A stretch of 64,000 bases of DNA from Henricia sp. BOLD:AAB3569 (taxonomy: Eukaryota > Echinodermata > Asteroidea > Spinulosida > Echinasteridae), in NCBI GenBank assembly GCA_037783545.1, contig JBBELK010000634.1:248001-312000 (forward strand), written 5' to 3'. Positions 1 to 8,506 of the stretch are shown here, piece by piece; position 1 is the first letter of the stretch; each line of letters starts with the position of its first letter. Position numbers and translations under genes: made by a program. The notes beneath the pieces are model-generated. The model saw only the letters and a program-made list of their open reading frames with translations. It had not been told where the DNA came from and made no database searches.

Positions 1-580
1 TCGAAGCTTGTTAAACCAACTGGCTTTCGACGCGTCGGCCTGCATGTTGGTAGGCGCATAGACCGACCAAGCAGCTAGTTTGACTCCGCGATATTCTATT
101 CGGGCAAAGAGTTTTCGGCCCGGCTCAATAATCTCGTAGTCAACTAGACTCGCTTCTGGAGAAAGCAATATCCCGACTCTGGCCGCCTTCCTCCTGGCTA
201 AGCCTGAAAATACAAACCTTCGGCCACTCCTCAATGACTCCCGCCCCCGCCATTCGCACCTCCGAGAAGAAGCATAATGACTGGGACAGTTGTCTCACAC
301 TCACCGCACATTGAACCAGCTTGCTCGCACATGATGCCGTCGTTACGTTGATGTTGCCGACCAAAAGCCGGTGAACGTTGCGCATCATCTTGGAACCGCT
401 TAGAGTCTTACGACTGGGAGTTCTGGCAGTGGTTTCGCAGTGCTGTGTAGTGTGGGCTCCGACGGTCTTACCGTCATGACCCGTGTTGCTCAGATGTTGT
501 CGCCTCGCTTTATGCTTGGCCACATTGTTAGTGTGCGCAGGAGTGGGCAGCTCACTGCTGACTTGCTGTTGCTGTAACAC
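1..580 (-). pseudogene. LINE endonuclease N-terminal part (copy A)
   Basis: The minus strand codes the start of an exonuclease-endonuclease-phosphatase (EEP) domain of a non-LTR retrotransposon. Visible elements are 'LLVGNINVTTAS' (the usual GxxNVRT-like first motif, here with I for the usual L/W), 'FFSEVRMAGAG' (the catalytic-Glu motif, normally QExR) and, after a frame change near 234, 'KLFARIEYRGVKLAAWSVYAPT'-type strands in which the YAPT motif is clear. The reading frame is broken and the element continues past the left edge. The matching longer copy is at 21740-24171. Confidence 0.8.
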
Positions 581-1184
581 ACTGAACGCGATATAATCTC
601 TTAGTTAGTAGCTTTCCAGGCGGCGGGTAGTGTGTCTATTTTGTTGTTGCTCGCTAGGACCTCATCGAGGTGGACTTCTGGACCCGTAGTATATCGTCTT
701 GTTGTTATTACCGCTTGTCTATCTTAAGTAATATAGTTCAAATCTTTTTAATCTAAATTGGACGTACTGTAACTTGGAAAAAGCAGACTAGGATTTGTAC
801 TTCAACTTACCTCACACAATAGCAATGGAAGATGTCATTTAATTGTGTCAACAGCGCCCTCCAGAGTTCTGTTATAGCTAGCCATTTTTTAAAATATTTC
901 TTTAAGGGGGGTTTTGAGCATTTAAGAGGGGGACACCATTTCTACAATGCATTTTTAGCGGTGGTACCAAAAGAAAAACCCGTCCTCCCACGTGGCATGG
1001 TCAAAAACAGGGATTTTGGCGGCCATCTTGAAAATACGCCCCCACGGCCACACCCACCAGTAGGGAATTTGCAAACAACCTGATTTGAATAGCTCTATGG
1101 TCAAGGTTCCCAAAAAAAAGTTGTCTTGAAAAATCCCGAGGGGGGGGGGGGGGGGGGGGGGGGGTTTCTGGTAGCCCATGGACT
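581..1184. repeat. Non-coding 5' flank of the LINE, with a dispersed G-tract repeat
   Basis: No gene is visible. The LINE 5' flank (about 581-780) is followed by a dispersed repeat with 'aacagcgccctccagagttctg' style sequence and a run of 25 G at 1140-1164; the same run is 17 G at 24730-24746 in copy B. Apparent short proteins here on either strand are proline or glycine runs from the homopolymer. Confidence 0.6.
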
Positions 1185-1511
1185 AATAGAAGTGTTTATG
1201 TGATATCGCTGCATAGTCGCGGAAGACATTTTCAGTCCTTGGAGATAATTGCTACGGTAAATTAGTACAAAGGAAATGCGGTAATCACTGAAGCGTTTTA
1301 TCCTCATTCCCTCCTCGTCCTGCTCCGCCCACCCCCGGAAAAAAGCACGGAAAAATATGGGTCATTGGGGCAAAAAATGGGGGGGGGGGGGGGGTGGCGT
1401 TACCTATACTGCCGTGCAGCACTATAAACTTAATAAAGCTGCGGATCCAACGAATGCTAGTAGCAAAGTGAAGCTGAAATAGCAGCGTTAGTGCTTTCAA
1501 ATCTAGCGCCA
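1185..1511. repeat. Dispersed repeat family, member 1
   Basis: A stretch of about 325 bp running from 'agaagtgtttatgtgatatc' to 'gctttcaaatctagcgcc' that recurs at 15330-15665 and 24769-25090 in the same orientation, and in part in inverted orientation at 12640-12800 and 36345-36431. It includes a poly-G tract near 1379-1394. Its downstream edge abuts the first base of the gypsy fragment at 1513, so one of the two was probably joined to the other by rearrangement. Confidence 0.75.
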
Positions 1512-1512
1512 G

Positions 1513-2806
1513 GTTAATAATCTACTTGAGGAGGGAAAGATTACCTCATCCAGCGGGCCTTGGGCGTCAAATGTAGTGCTCGTGAAAAAAAAAGGACGGG
1601 TCCAAAAGGTTTTGCGTGGATTACCGGAGACTCAACGCAGTAACCGTCAAGGATGCCTACCCAATCCCTAGGATTGACGATTCCCTTGATGCGCTTTCCG
1701 GGGCGCAGTGGTTTTCCACTCTCGACCTCGCATCGGGTTATTGGCAGGTGGCACTAGATCAGGATGCGCAGGAGAAATCAGCGTTTGTTGTAAGAGGGGG
1801 ACTGTACAGTTGGCGCGTCATGCCCTTTGGGCTGAGTAATGCCCCTTCTACCTTAATGCTAATGGAACGGGTACTGAGTGGCCTTCACTGGGAAACGCTT
1901 CTAGTTTACTTAGATGACGTCATAGTGTTTGGTAAGACTATACCGGAGGAACTCGCTAGGCTGGAGGTCGTGTTTATACGCCTAAGGGAGGCAGGGTTAA
2001 AGTTAAAACCTTCTAAGTGCGACCTGTTCAAACATAAAGTTCGCTATTTGGGTCATATAGTGACACCAGAGGGAATCAGTACAGATCCGGAGAAGATACA
2101 GGTGGTGAGGTATTGGCCGGTACCTAGATCAGTGAAGGAGGTGCACAGTTTTGTAGGACTTGCGTCCTACTACAGGAGGTTTATTGAGGGCTTCTCTACT
2201 GTAGCAAAGCCTCTGCACAAATTGACTGAGAAGCACAAGGACTTCAGGTGGACCGAGGAATGTCAGGCATCTTTGGAAGAACTGAAGAAACGTCTAACAG
2301 AGTCACCTATTCTCACCTACCCGGATTCAGACGGCGAGCTCATACTTGACACCGATGCCAGTGACACAGGGATTGGTGGAGTCCTGTCACAACGAAAGGA
2401 TGGCAAGGAACGTGTTGTTGCCTGTGCTAGCAGGGTGTTGAAGAAAGCAGAACAGAACTACTGTGTGACGAGGCGGGAGCTTCTTGCAGTGGTGAATTTT
2501 CTGAGACATTTCCGCCCGTATATTTATGGACGAAAGATAACAGTTAGGACGGATCATGGAGCAATGAGATGGCTCATTAACTTCAAGGACCCTTCGGGAC
2601 AGATTGCACGATGGTTACAGCTGATCGGGGAGTACGATTTTGAAGTTGTCCATCGTGCAGGGAAGTCTCACCAAAATGCAGACAGTCTTTCTCGCCGACC
2701 CTGCTCGCAGTGCGGAATGGAGGGACAGGAATTTTGTCAACGAGGACATGGAAAAGCAAAGAGCGGAGGTATATGTGGTAGGGGAATTGCCGCAGGTAAC
2801 GAATGA
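1513..2806 (+). pseudogene. Ty3/gypsy pol: reverse transcriptase and RNase H (copy A)
   Basis: This is the RT-RNase H part of a Ty3/gypsy retrotransposon polyprotein, which copies element RNA into DNA in the cytoplasmic particle. The fragment starts abruptly inside the RT fingers ('LLEEGKITSSSGPWASN'). The catalytic motif is YLDD at about 1909-1920; further motifs are DLASGYWQV, FGLSNAP and YLGHIVTPEGI. RNase H follows with the catalytic 'DTDASDTGIGG' strand, 'RELLAVV' and 'TDHGAMRWL'. A run of nine A at 1585-1593 where eight would keep frame breaks the coding line just before 'GSKRFCVDYRRLN'. The frame then shifts by one base between about 2725 and 2760 going into integrase. No gag, protease or LTR is visible, so the element is 5' truncated and dead. 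Confidence 0.93.
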
Positions 2807-4264
2807 AGACTGGAGGGAAGCGCAGCTTAGGGAGGACTCCATGGCGTGGATAATCAAAGCTAAGGAGAGGGGACGATCTCGCCCGGACTGGGATACGCTC
2901 TCTGTGATGTCCAAAGCACATAAGAATTACTGGTTGCGATGGGACCAGTTGGCCGTTCATGATGGCGTCCTACTGCGCCGCTGGGAATCTGACAGTGGCA
3001 AGGAAGTGCAGTGGCAGACCTTAGTGCCAATGGAGTATCGCGAGAAGATTTTGCGTGAACTTCATGCGGGACAGACGAGTGGACATTTAGGCACCAAGCG
3101 GACAATGGCTAAAGTGCGTACCAGGTTCTACTGGCAAGGGATGGCCGCGGACGTTAGGTCGTTCATTCGACGATGTGATGTATGCGCTAGTAGGAAGTCC
3201 CCAAGAAAAAGGCGAAGGGCCCCTCTTCAGCAACACTTAGTGGGAGCGCCTCTCGAACGAGTGGCAATGGACATCACGGGTCCCTTCCCAGTAACCGGGA
3301 GTGGAAATCGATATATACTGGTAGTCGGGGACTACTTTACGAAGTGGTTTGAGGCCTACCCTATCCCTAACGAGAAAGCAGAGACTGTTGCATGTCGATT
3401 CGTCAAGGAATTTGTGTGCAGATTTGGAGTCCCGAAGACACTGCATACGGATCAAGGAAGGAACTTCGAGTCCCGAGTAATGGCTGAAGTATGTAGGGTT
3501 CTCGGGTTTGAAAAGACTAGAACCACCGCCTATAACCCCAAATCAGATGGGATGGTGGAGAGATTTAACCGGACGCTGTCCATCCTCATGAAGGAACAGG
3601 CAAATAACAAGGATTGGGACAAGGAGCTACCGTATGCAACGGCGGCCTACCGTAGTACTCCACAGGAGTCCACAGGAGAGTCCCCGAACATGTTGATGTT
3701 AGGAAGGGAAGTGTCTCTGCCTATCGACCTGACGATGGAAGAACCCTCCACAGGGGTCACACAGGAAGCACCTGATCAAAGAAAAAGGGCGTTTCGCCGA
3801 AATTTATGTGTAGGTGGGAGGTTCCCTATCTTGTTGTGGATAAATTGTCGGACGTCACGTATAGGATACAGCGTAAAAGTGGTGGGAAATTGATAGTAGT
3901 CCATTGCGACCGCCTTAAACCGTATGAAGGCAGCCCCTTTGAGCCGTGGACCCCGAAAAGAGACAATGGGAGGCAGGCGAGCCTGAAGTCGCCTGATAAT
4001 CGATCCAAGGACCCTGATGGGAGTCAACAGAATTTGCTGAGTCAGGAACAGGAGCAGGAACGTGAGACAGAAGAGGTACAGGGTGGTCAAGAGATACCTG
4101 AGGATGAGTCGACAGAGGCGGAATTCGTGGGCCAGGATCCTGCGACTGTGCGACCCAACATCCCAGTTCACACAGAGGAGGAAACTAGGCCCGTGTATTT
4201 AAGCCCGGTGCAGCGGCGGAGGCACCCCCAGAGACAGCGCATGCGTCCTCAGCGCTACCTGTAG
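2700..4264 (+). pseudogene. Ty3/gypsy pol: integrase (copy A, with 160 bp deletion)
   Basis: Integrase inserts the cDNA into the chromosome. The zinc-binding N-terminal domain shows H-x6-H ('HAGQTSGH') and C-x2-C ('CDVC'), and the core has the D,D,E residues in 'MDITGPF', 'HTDQGRNF' and 'MVERFNRT'. The conserved 'AAYRSTPQ' segment after the core is present here but lost in copy B. After 'APDQ' (3777) 160 bases present in copy B are missing, which shifts the frame; the C-terminal domain resumes as 'MCRWEVPYLVVDKLSD' at about 3806 and ends at the TAG at 4262-4264. The tail after the domain is acidic and Gln-rich. Reading is continuous with RT-RNase H only after a one-base shift. Confidence 0.93.
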
Positions 4265-4357
4265 GAATAACTAGAAGTAACAATTAAGTGTATATAGTAA
4301 TTCGGAGATGATCATTATTTTTCTTTCTTTCGTGTTGCTCTGCAGTGTTAATCAAAG

Positions 4358-4575
4358 ATGGGTGACGAGGATAGGAAAGTCTGGAACAAGCCACAGGATT
4401 GGCAGGACGTCAAGTTGCACAAGTGTGTCACCTGCGAGGAGACGTTTGTGTACAGGAAGAGCCTGGAGAAACACATTTCTGCCGCCAAGCATGGCCCTTG
4501 CATATTGTACCACTGTGCCCGTTGCAACCGTAAGTACAATCGGAGGGACAATCTTCGTACCCACTACAACAAGCA

Positions 4576-4577
<2 letters not shown>
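4358..4577 (+). pseudogene. Extra gypsy ORF downstream of pol: tandem C2H2 zinc fingers (copy A)
   Basis: An ATG in a good context (aaagATGG) 93 bases after the pol stop opens a small protein with two zinc fingers: C-VT-C-x12-H-x5-H in residues 26-45 region and C-AR-C-x12-H-x3-H just after. Spacing is that of classical DNA-binding C2H2 fingers. The frame then runs into the ATT-repeat tail of a SINE at 4578, so the protein is interrupted; downstream remains are at 4965-5475. It lies between pol and what should be the 3' LTR, the position where retrovirus-like elements carry env or accessory genes. Function is unknown; a nucleic-acid-binding or targeting role is inference only. Confidence 0.75.
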
Positions 4578-4607
<30 letters not shown>

Positions 4608-4954
4608 TCTTTCTGGTATTCATACCAAGGATTCCTCAATAGTGCTCATTGCACTGTCACTCGCAAGCGTGAGGAAACCCATGAACAATTAGAATTAGAA
4701 ATGGCCAGAGACACCGGGGATGATCCCCCTTGCTCTTCACGAAAGAATGCTCTGGGATCTTTAGAGTGCGTTTCCATTACCTAACACACTGGACCAACGG
4801 CTTTACATCCCTTCCGAAGGATGGAGCAAGTGTGGTTGAGTGCCTTGCCCAAGGGCACAGGTACCGTAGCCGTGGGGAGGTTCGAACCTGCAACCCCAAG
4901 TTTTCACCTATGATTGCGAGTCAATGACCTAAACCGCTCGGCCACGGTACCTGG
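4578..4954 (-). mobile_element. tRNA-derived SINE inserted in the zinc-finger ORF (copy A)
   Basis: The minus strand starts with a tRNA-like head (4951 down to 4860) whose acceptor arms GGTACCG and CGGTACC pair perfectly. It has an A box (tggccgagcgg) and a B box (ggttcgaacct), and the long variable region suggests a class II (Ser/Leu-like) ancestor. A body with 'gtgccttgcccaagggcac' (on the plus strand) follows, and an (AAT)n tail lies at 4578-4608. Imperfect target duplications flank it: aacaagcatc (4568-4577) and aagaagtatc (4955-4964), 8 of 10 identical. Confidence 0.8.
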
Positions 4955-4964
4955 AAGAAGTATC

Positions 4965-5475
4965 GGGAATTCCTGCAGAGACGAACCGGGAACGGGAGGA
5001 AAGGCTCGAGTCGACAGCAAAGACCCGGCCACAGTCGGATGGTGCGGGAGGGTCTCGCCCCGTAACGAAGACGACACCGGATCCCAACAAGGATCGCCGC
5101 ACGGTGAGGCGATCTAGGCCTTCTGGAAATAGAGAAAAGGTAAAAGGGTCAAGTAGCCAGCCCAATCCGCCAGCACAAGGGGCTGGATCTGGATGTGCGA
5201 CGCTGAAGAGGAAGGTGGACGAGCGAGAGGGATCCGCCGGGAAGAGCCCGCTGCAGGACCGCAGAGCACTGGAAGAAGCAGAAGGCGGTCCACCACAGAA
5301 AAGGCAGGTTCTGGCCGAGTTGGGGAAGGGGACCGAGGTGCGGGATGTACCACAGTTGGACACCGGGGAAGTATGGCGAATTCCTTTGACCCCAGAAAGG
5401 ATGATAGATGAGGATATTCCTGCGATATCGTTGTCCCTTGGATCTGCATCCTTGGTGGAGAGCTACTTTAAAACC
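4965..5475 (+). pseudogene. Remnant of the extra gypsy ORF after the SINE (copy A)
   Basis: A long open stretch, in frame from about 4954 to 5502, codes a charged, low-complexity protein rich in Arg, Glu, Pro and Gly ('NREREERLEST', 'LKRKVDEREGSAGK', 'PPQKRQVLAELGKGTEV', 'GEVWRIPLTPERM'). Removing the SINE and one target copy joins the zinc fingers to a different frame, so at least one further frameshift exists or the two parts were separate ORFs. The last residues before the stop belong to the LINE tail that cuts it at about 5476. No known domain is recognised. Confidence 0.55.
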
Positions 5476-6036
5476 TTAAATATACTCCCTATATATATAT
5501 AAGTTAAATTTGATGCAAATAGGTGCATTTATGTATAATTACCATCAACAGAGATTGCCCGAAGGATTTAAGGATTACTTCCAACACTACAAGCACAAAT
5601 ACAACACTCGAAATGTCAATAAACTGAAACCAATCAAATGTAGAACCACTGTCTTGCAACATAGTGTAAAATCTCAGGGTTGTAAGATATGGAATAGTTT
5701 ATCTGATCACATTACTCAAGAAAAATCCCTTAAAAGGTTCAAAACACAATATAGAACTTACTTGCTTGATCATTAAATATACATGTAAAGCAATCGGAAT
5801 AATACCGGACCGGGGGTAGGGGGGGGGGGGGAGGGAACCTCGAATACATCTTTTCCCTCTTACAAATGTCTTTTTGTAATTTATTTTGTTAGATCATTAT
5901 GTCTAGGATGGTCTTTAGGGTAGTGCTTCATAAGAATGGTTCTTCTGCACTATCCTTTAAACTCCCTTTATATTTGTGAAATTGTACACACTGTTATCGT
6001 ATTTACGTATTATTTAATAAAATTGTATTGTATCGA
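5476..6036 (+). mobile_element. 5'-truncated LINE tail, CR1/L2-like (copy A)
   Basis: The coding part (to the TAA at 5774-5776) is the C-terminal end of a LINE ORF2: 'LNILPIY', 'QIGAFMYNYH', 'YNTRNVN', 'GCKIWNSL' and 'KRFKTQYRTYLLDH' are the conserved tail blocks of CR1/L2/jockey-type reverse transcriptases. One frameshift separates LNILPIY from the rest. A non-coding 3' end with a G tract (5819-5831) and an AATAAA at about 6016 follows. It interrupts the gypsy extra ORF, so the nesting order is gypsy, then SINE and LINE. Confidence 0.8.
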
Positions 6037-7209
6037 CCATCAGGAATGATTTAAATACCCAAAAGTAATATGTACTACAAATATATAGAGAGTTTATGAA
6101 ATGAAATAAACCAAAGGTAAGTCTGCCCTACCCCCACTCCGGAGTCACGCGCGGCGATATACGGTCTCCAAACGGACCGCCCCAAGTGCTGCTGGACTGC
6201 CGCTCGCCCGAGCAGTGTACCAAGTCAAGAGGACGCGGACTGGTTTCGCCACAGTATATTGGAAATTTGTACACAGGGTTTTTAGAAAGGCATGTTGTCA
6301 CTCTACATGTATTTGTAACCCTTTTGGGGCCCAAGTTATTATCTTAAACTTAGAACAATTGAAACTTATTTCTTTTATTTTGAGACCAGACAAAGGTATT
6401 TCCTCAATAATATGCCCCCTTTACTGTGGAAAGACCCTCATACACGTACATACATGTACACGATGAATTACCGTTTTCACCAATCGCTTACTATTCAAAT
6501 AGTTTATACAACACACAAAGAAATGCGGATAGCACATGGACTCTATCAATTATCACATGCGAAAACAAAACACTGAATTATTACATGAAAATGCATGGAT
6601 GAGAATTAAGGCAGACTTGACTAAAGAATAGCTGAAAACAAGCAAATCACGAGAACAACAACGTTACTTCTATAATATTTTAAACGGCCAGTATGACCGC
6701 TGTACAAAACATGAAGTTATGAAATTTGGCTTGAAATTAGAGAACATGTCAGACTATATCCTGCAGCATTAACATCCGTGCTGCATGCATGCAGCCTGCA
6801 TGCAGGCTGCATACATTATTTGCATATGAGATAATATTTTGAAATTTTGTCACTTTTCATGGTGCATCAAGTTGTGTATCATTCAAGCTACCATGTGACA
6901 AGCACTATGCTCAATTCGTAAACCACAAAGACATTAGCATTTTAACATTTTGTTTTTAAATTATAAAATGCCTTGATTGCAGGATTGACCACTCTCACAT
7001 ATTTCATCTTTGTAAGAAAAATGCTACTGCATATTAAACATCAATTACGTGCACGCACATCCTGGAAAATGTTCCAAACATGCGCGTGTTGCTCGAAATT
7101 TGTTCGAAATACGGAGCAACCGATGCGCGTCACCAACAAATACAAAAAATAGAAAGTGACGTCATTTGAACGTGATAAATTGAAAAAAAATACTCCAATA
7201 AACTGCACA
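6037..7209. other. Intron sequence of the minus-strand gene
   Basis: No convincing coding exon. A self-complementary 'ctgcatgcatgcagcctgcatgcaggctgcat' block lies at 6780-6812 (longer in copy B at 30523-30575, a length variant). Part of the stretch (about 6236-6540) is homologous to 43310-43630 in the older third copy. The block 7080-7160 is CpG-containing but shows no promoter pattern I can defend. Confidence 0.6.
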
Positions 7210-7213
7210 TTAA

Positions 7214-7345
7214 AGGCACAGGCTCGTCAGCAATGCGCGCCCGCCAAATTCGTGCTCGAAACACGCAGCTCCATGCCTTTGCTATGGAGCTGCGTATTGC
7301 GTGGCACAGATTTGGCGGGCGCGCATTGCTGACGAGCCTATGCCT
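7214..7345. mobile_element. 132 bp hairpin MITE with TTAA target duplication (copy A)
   Basis: Terminal inverted repeats of about 38 bp (aggcacaggctcgtcagcaa at the left, its complement at the right) are flanked by TTAA at 7210-7213 and 7346-7349. The loop is itself palindromic (gcagctccatg / catggagctgc). The third duplicon copy has the unoccupied site cacaTTAAgcac at 42018-42029, so the insertion and its TTAA duplication are directly seen. TTAA targets are typical of piggyBac and Kolobok relatives. Confidence 0.92.
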
Positions 7346-7453
7346 TTAAGCACTGCACATTATTTAAGTCTTATATACTGCTCATATAAAATAAGACTCA
7401 TAAGAAATGTGAGCAGTGCACAGTAAATTTTTGTTTCTTTCATGTTAACTTAC

Positions 7454-7660
7454 TTGGCCCGGTGGTCGGCGGCGTGGTTGTGGTGGTCGGCGGCGTGGTT
7501 GTGGTGGTCGGCGGCGTGGTTGTGGTGGTCGGCGGCGTGGTTGTGGTGGTCGGCGGTGTGGTTGTGGTGGTCGGCGGCGTGGTTGTGGTGGTCGGCGGTG
7601 TGGTTGTGGTAGTCGGCGGCGTGGTTGTGGTGGTCGGGGGCGTGGTTGTGGTGGTCGGCT
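7454..7660 (-). CDS. Thr/Pro-rich mucin-like exon, copy A
   Basis: On the minus strand the 207 bp exon is bounded by an acceptor (…tattgtcaaag|AG) and a donor (CAA|gtaagt). Both junctions are phase 1, so it is a symmetric 69-codon module. It reads as repeats of TTTTTPP with small variations, encoded by a 21 bp DNA unit repeated about nine times. Such Thr/Pro tracts are usually O-glycosylated stalks in secreted or membrane proteins. The following exon is off the left edge; the preceding one is the Calx-beta exon 17361-17579. The opposite frames (poly-Val/Gly and poly-Pro/Arg) are products of the repeat and are not taken as genes. The exon is almost base-identical to 31217-31423 because of the segmental duplication. 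Confidence 0.75.
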
Positions 7661-8404
7661 CTTTGACAATAAAAACAAATTCAAAAATTAGTAAATTAAG
7701 AGCATTTTACAATATTAAACCCATTGTATTATTTTGTTACAGTAAATACTGAACTCTTCAAGGCATACGCAATTAACAGCATTCATGCCACTTAGTTTTC
7801 TGTCTGATGGCTGCAGAGTGTTGTCCCTTAAAATGACAGCATTTGGAAAACCTGCATGAGCAAGCAGAAAACAATAGGTGCATCTCAATATTATTAGCAG
7901 CTAGCTATAGTTCACCATTATAGGTACTGAATTTTTGTATACAAAACAGCCAAAGAAAATTTAATTTTTTCCTTCTAGTATAATATTAACCCTTGCTCAC
8001 CTTTTTTATTACAGGTATACTTGTAAACTCTGTCCAGATATTACTAATGGTCAACTTCTGAATTCTTAAAATAGGTTTGCTCTATGTTTGCCACTCGCCA
8101 AAACATACACATTTCATCTTAGCGCTGACATTACATGCTACATGTATATAAGTACAGTCCAGCCGCACACTTTTCTTCTCACATTTTCCAGTCTGTTTCC
8201 AGTCCGTTTTATGACGCACATGCTTAGGATTTGAGACTTGCCTTATTCAGTTCTCTTTTAGAGACAATTTACGGTCTATTAACCCACCACGTTTGCATGC
8301 GTTCCATATAGTAAACACATGCACACTTGCGCGAGTTATTCACTCACGACCTTTGACATCATCCACAATCCTTTGCGCACATCAAAAATGCCGAACCCGC
8401 TTAA
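7661..8404. other. Intron sequence
   Basis: AT-rich intron flank of the Thr/Pro exon; nothing recognisable as coding. The first bases (ttgacaataaaaacaaattc) are conserved next to all three Thr/Pro exons, which shows that flanking intron was duplicated with the exon. Confidence 0.6.
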
Positions 8405-8506
8405 CTCTTTCAGTGCCCAAATTCTCGCGTTTTTCATAATCCTTTGAAATTCTTTGGAATTTGATACAATCAATATCGTACATGTACGATATTGGCACTG
8501 AAAGAG
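8405..8506. mobile_element. 102 bp hairpin MITE flanked by TTAA (copy A)
   Basis: The ends ctctttcagtgcc and ggcactgaaagag are exact inverted repeats bordered by TTAA at 8401-8404 and 8507-8510, and a perfect inner palindrome (atatcgtacatgtacgatat) lies near 8475-8494. The structure is a short TTAA-type MITE; no empty site is available in this window. Confidence 0.8.

Noticed and set aside
4860-4951. Functional tRNA gene on the minus strand
   Set aside because: The T arm pairs poorly (aggttcgaacctcccc) with extra bases before the acceptor, and it continues into a SINE body with an (AAT)n tail.
1513-5475. LTRs of the gypsy element
   Set aside because: No pair of direct terminal repeats flanks pol; upstream is a dispersed repeat and downstream a LINE tail.
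7462-7752. Poly-Val/Gly open frame on the plus strand (and its duplicates at 31225 and 42235), and Pro/Arg frame on the minus strand
   Set aside because: They are alternative frames of the 21 bp repeat; only the Thr/Pro frame fits the splice sites and phases.
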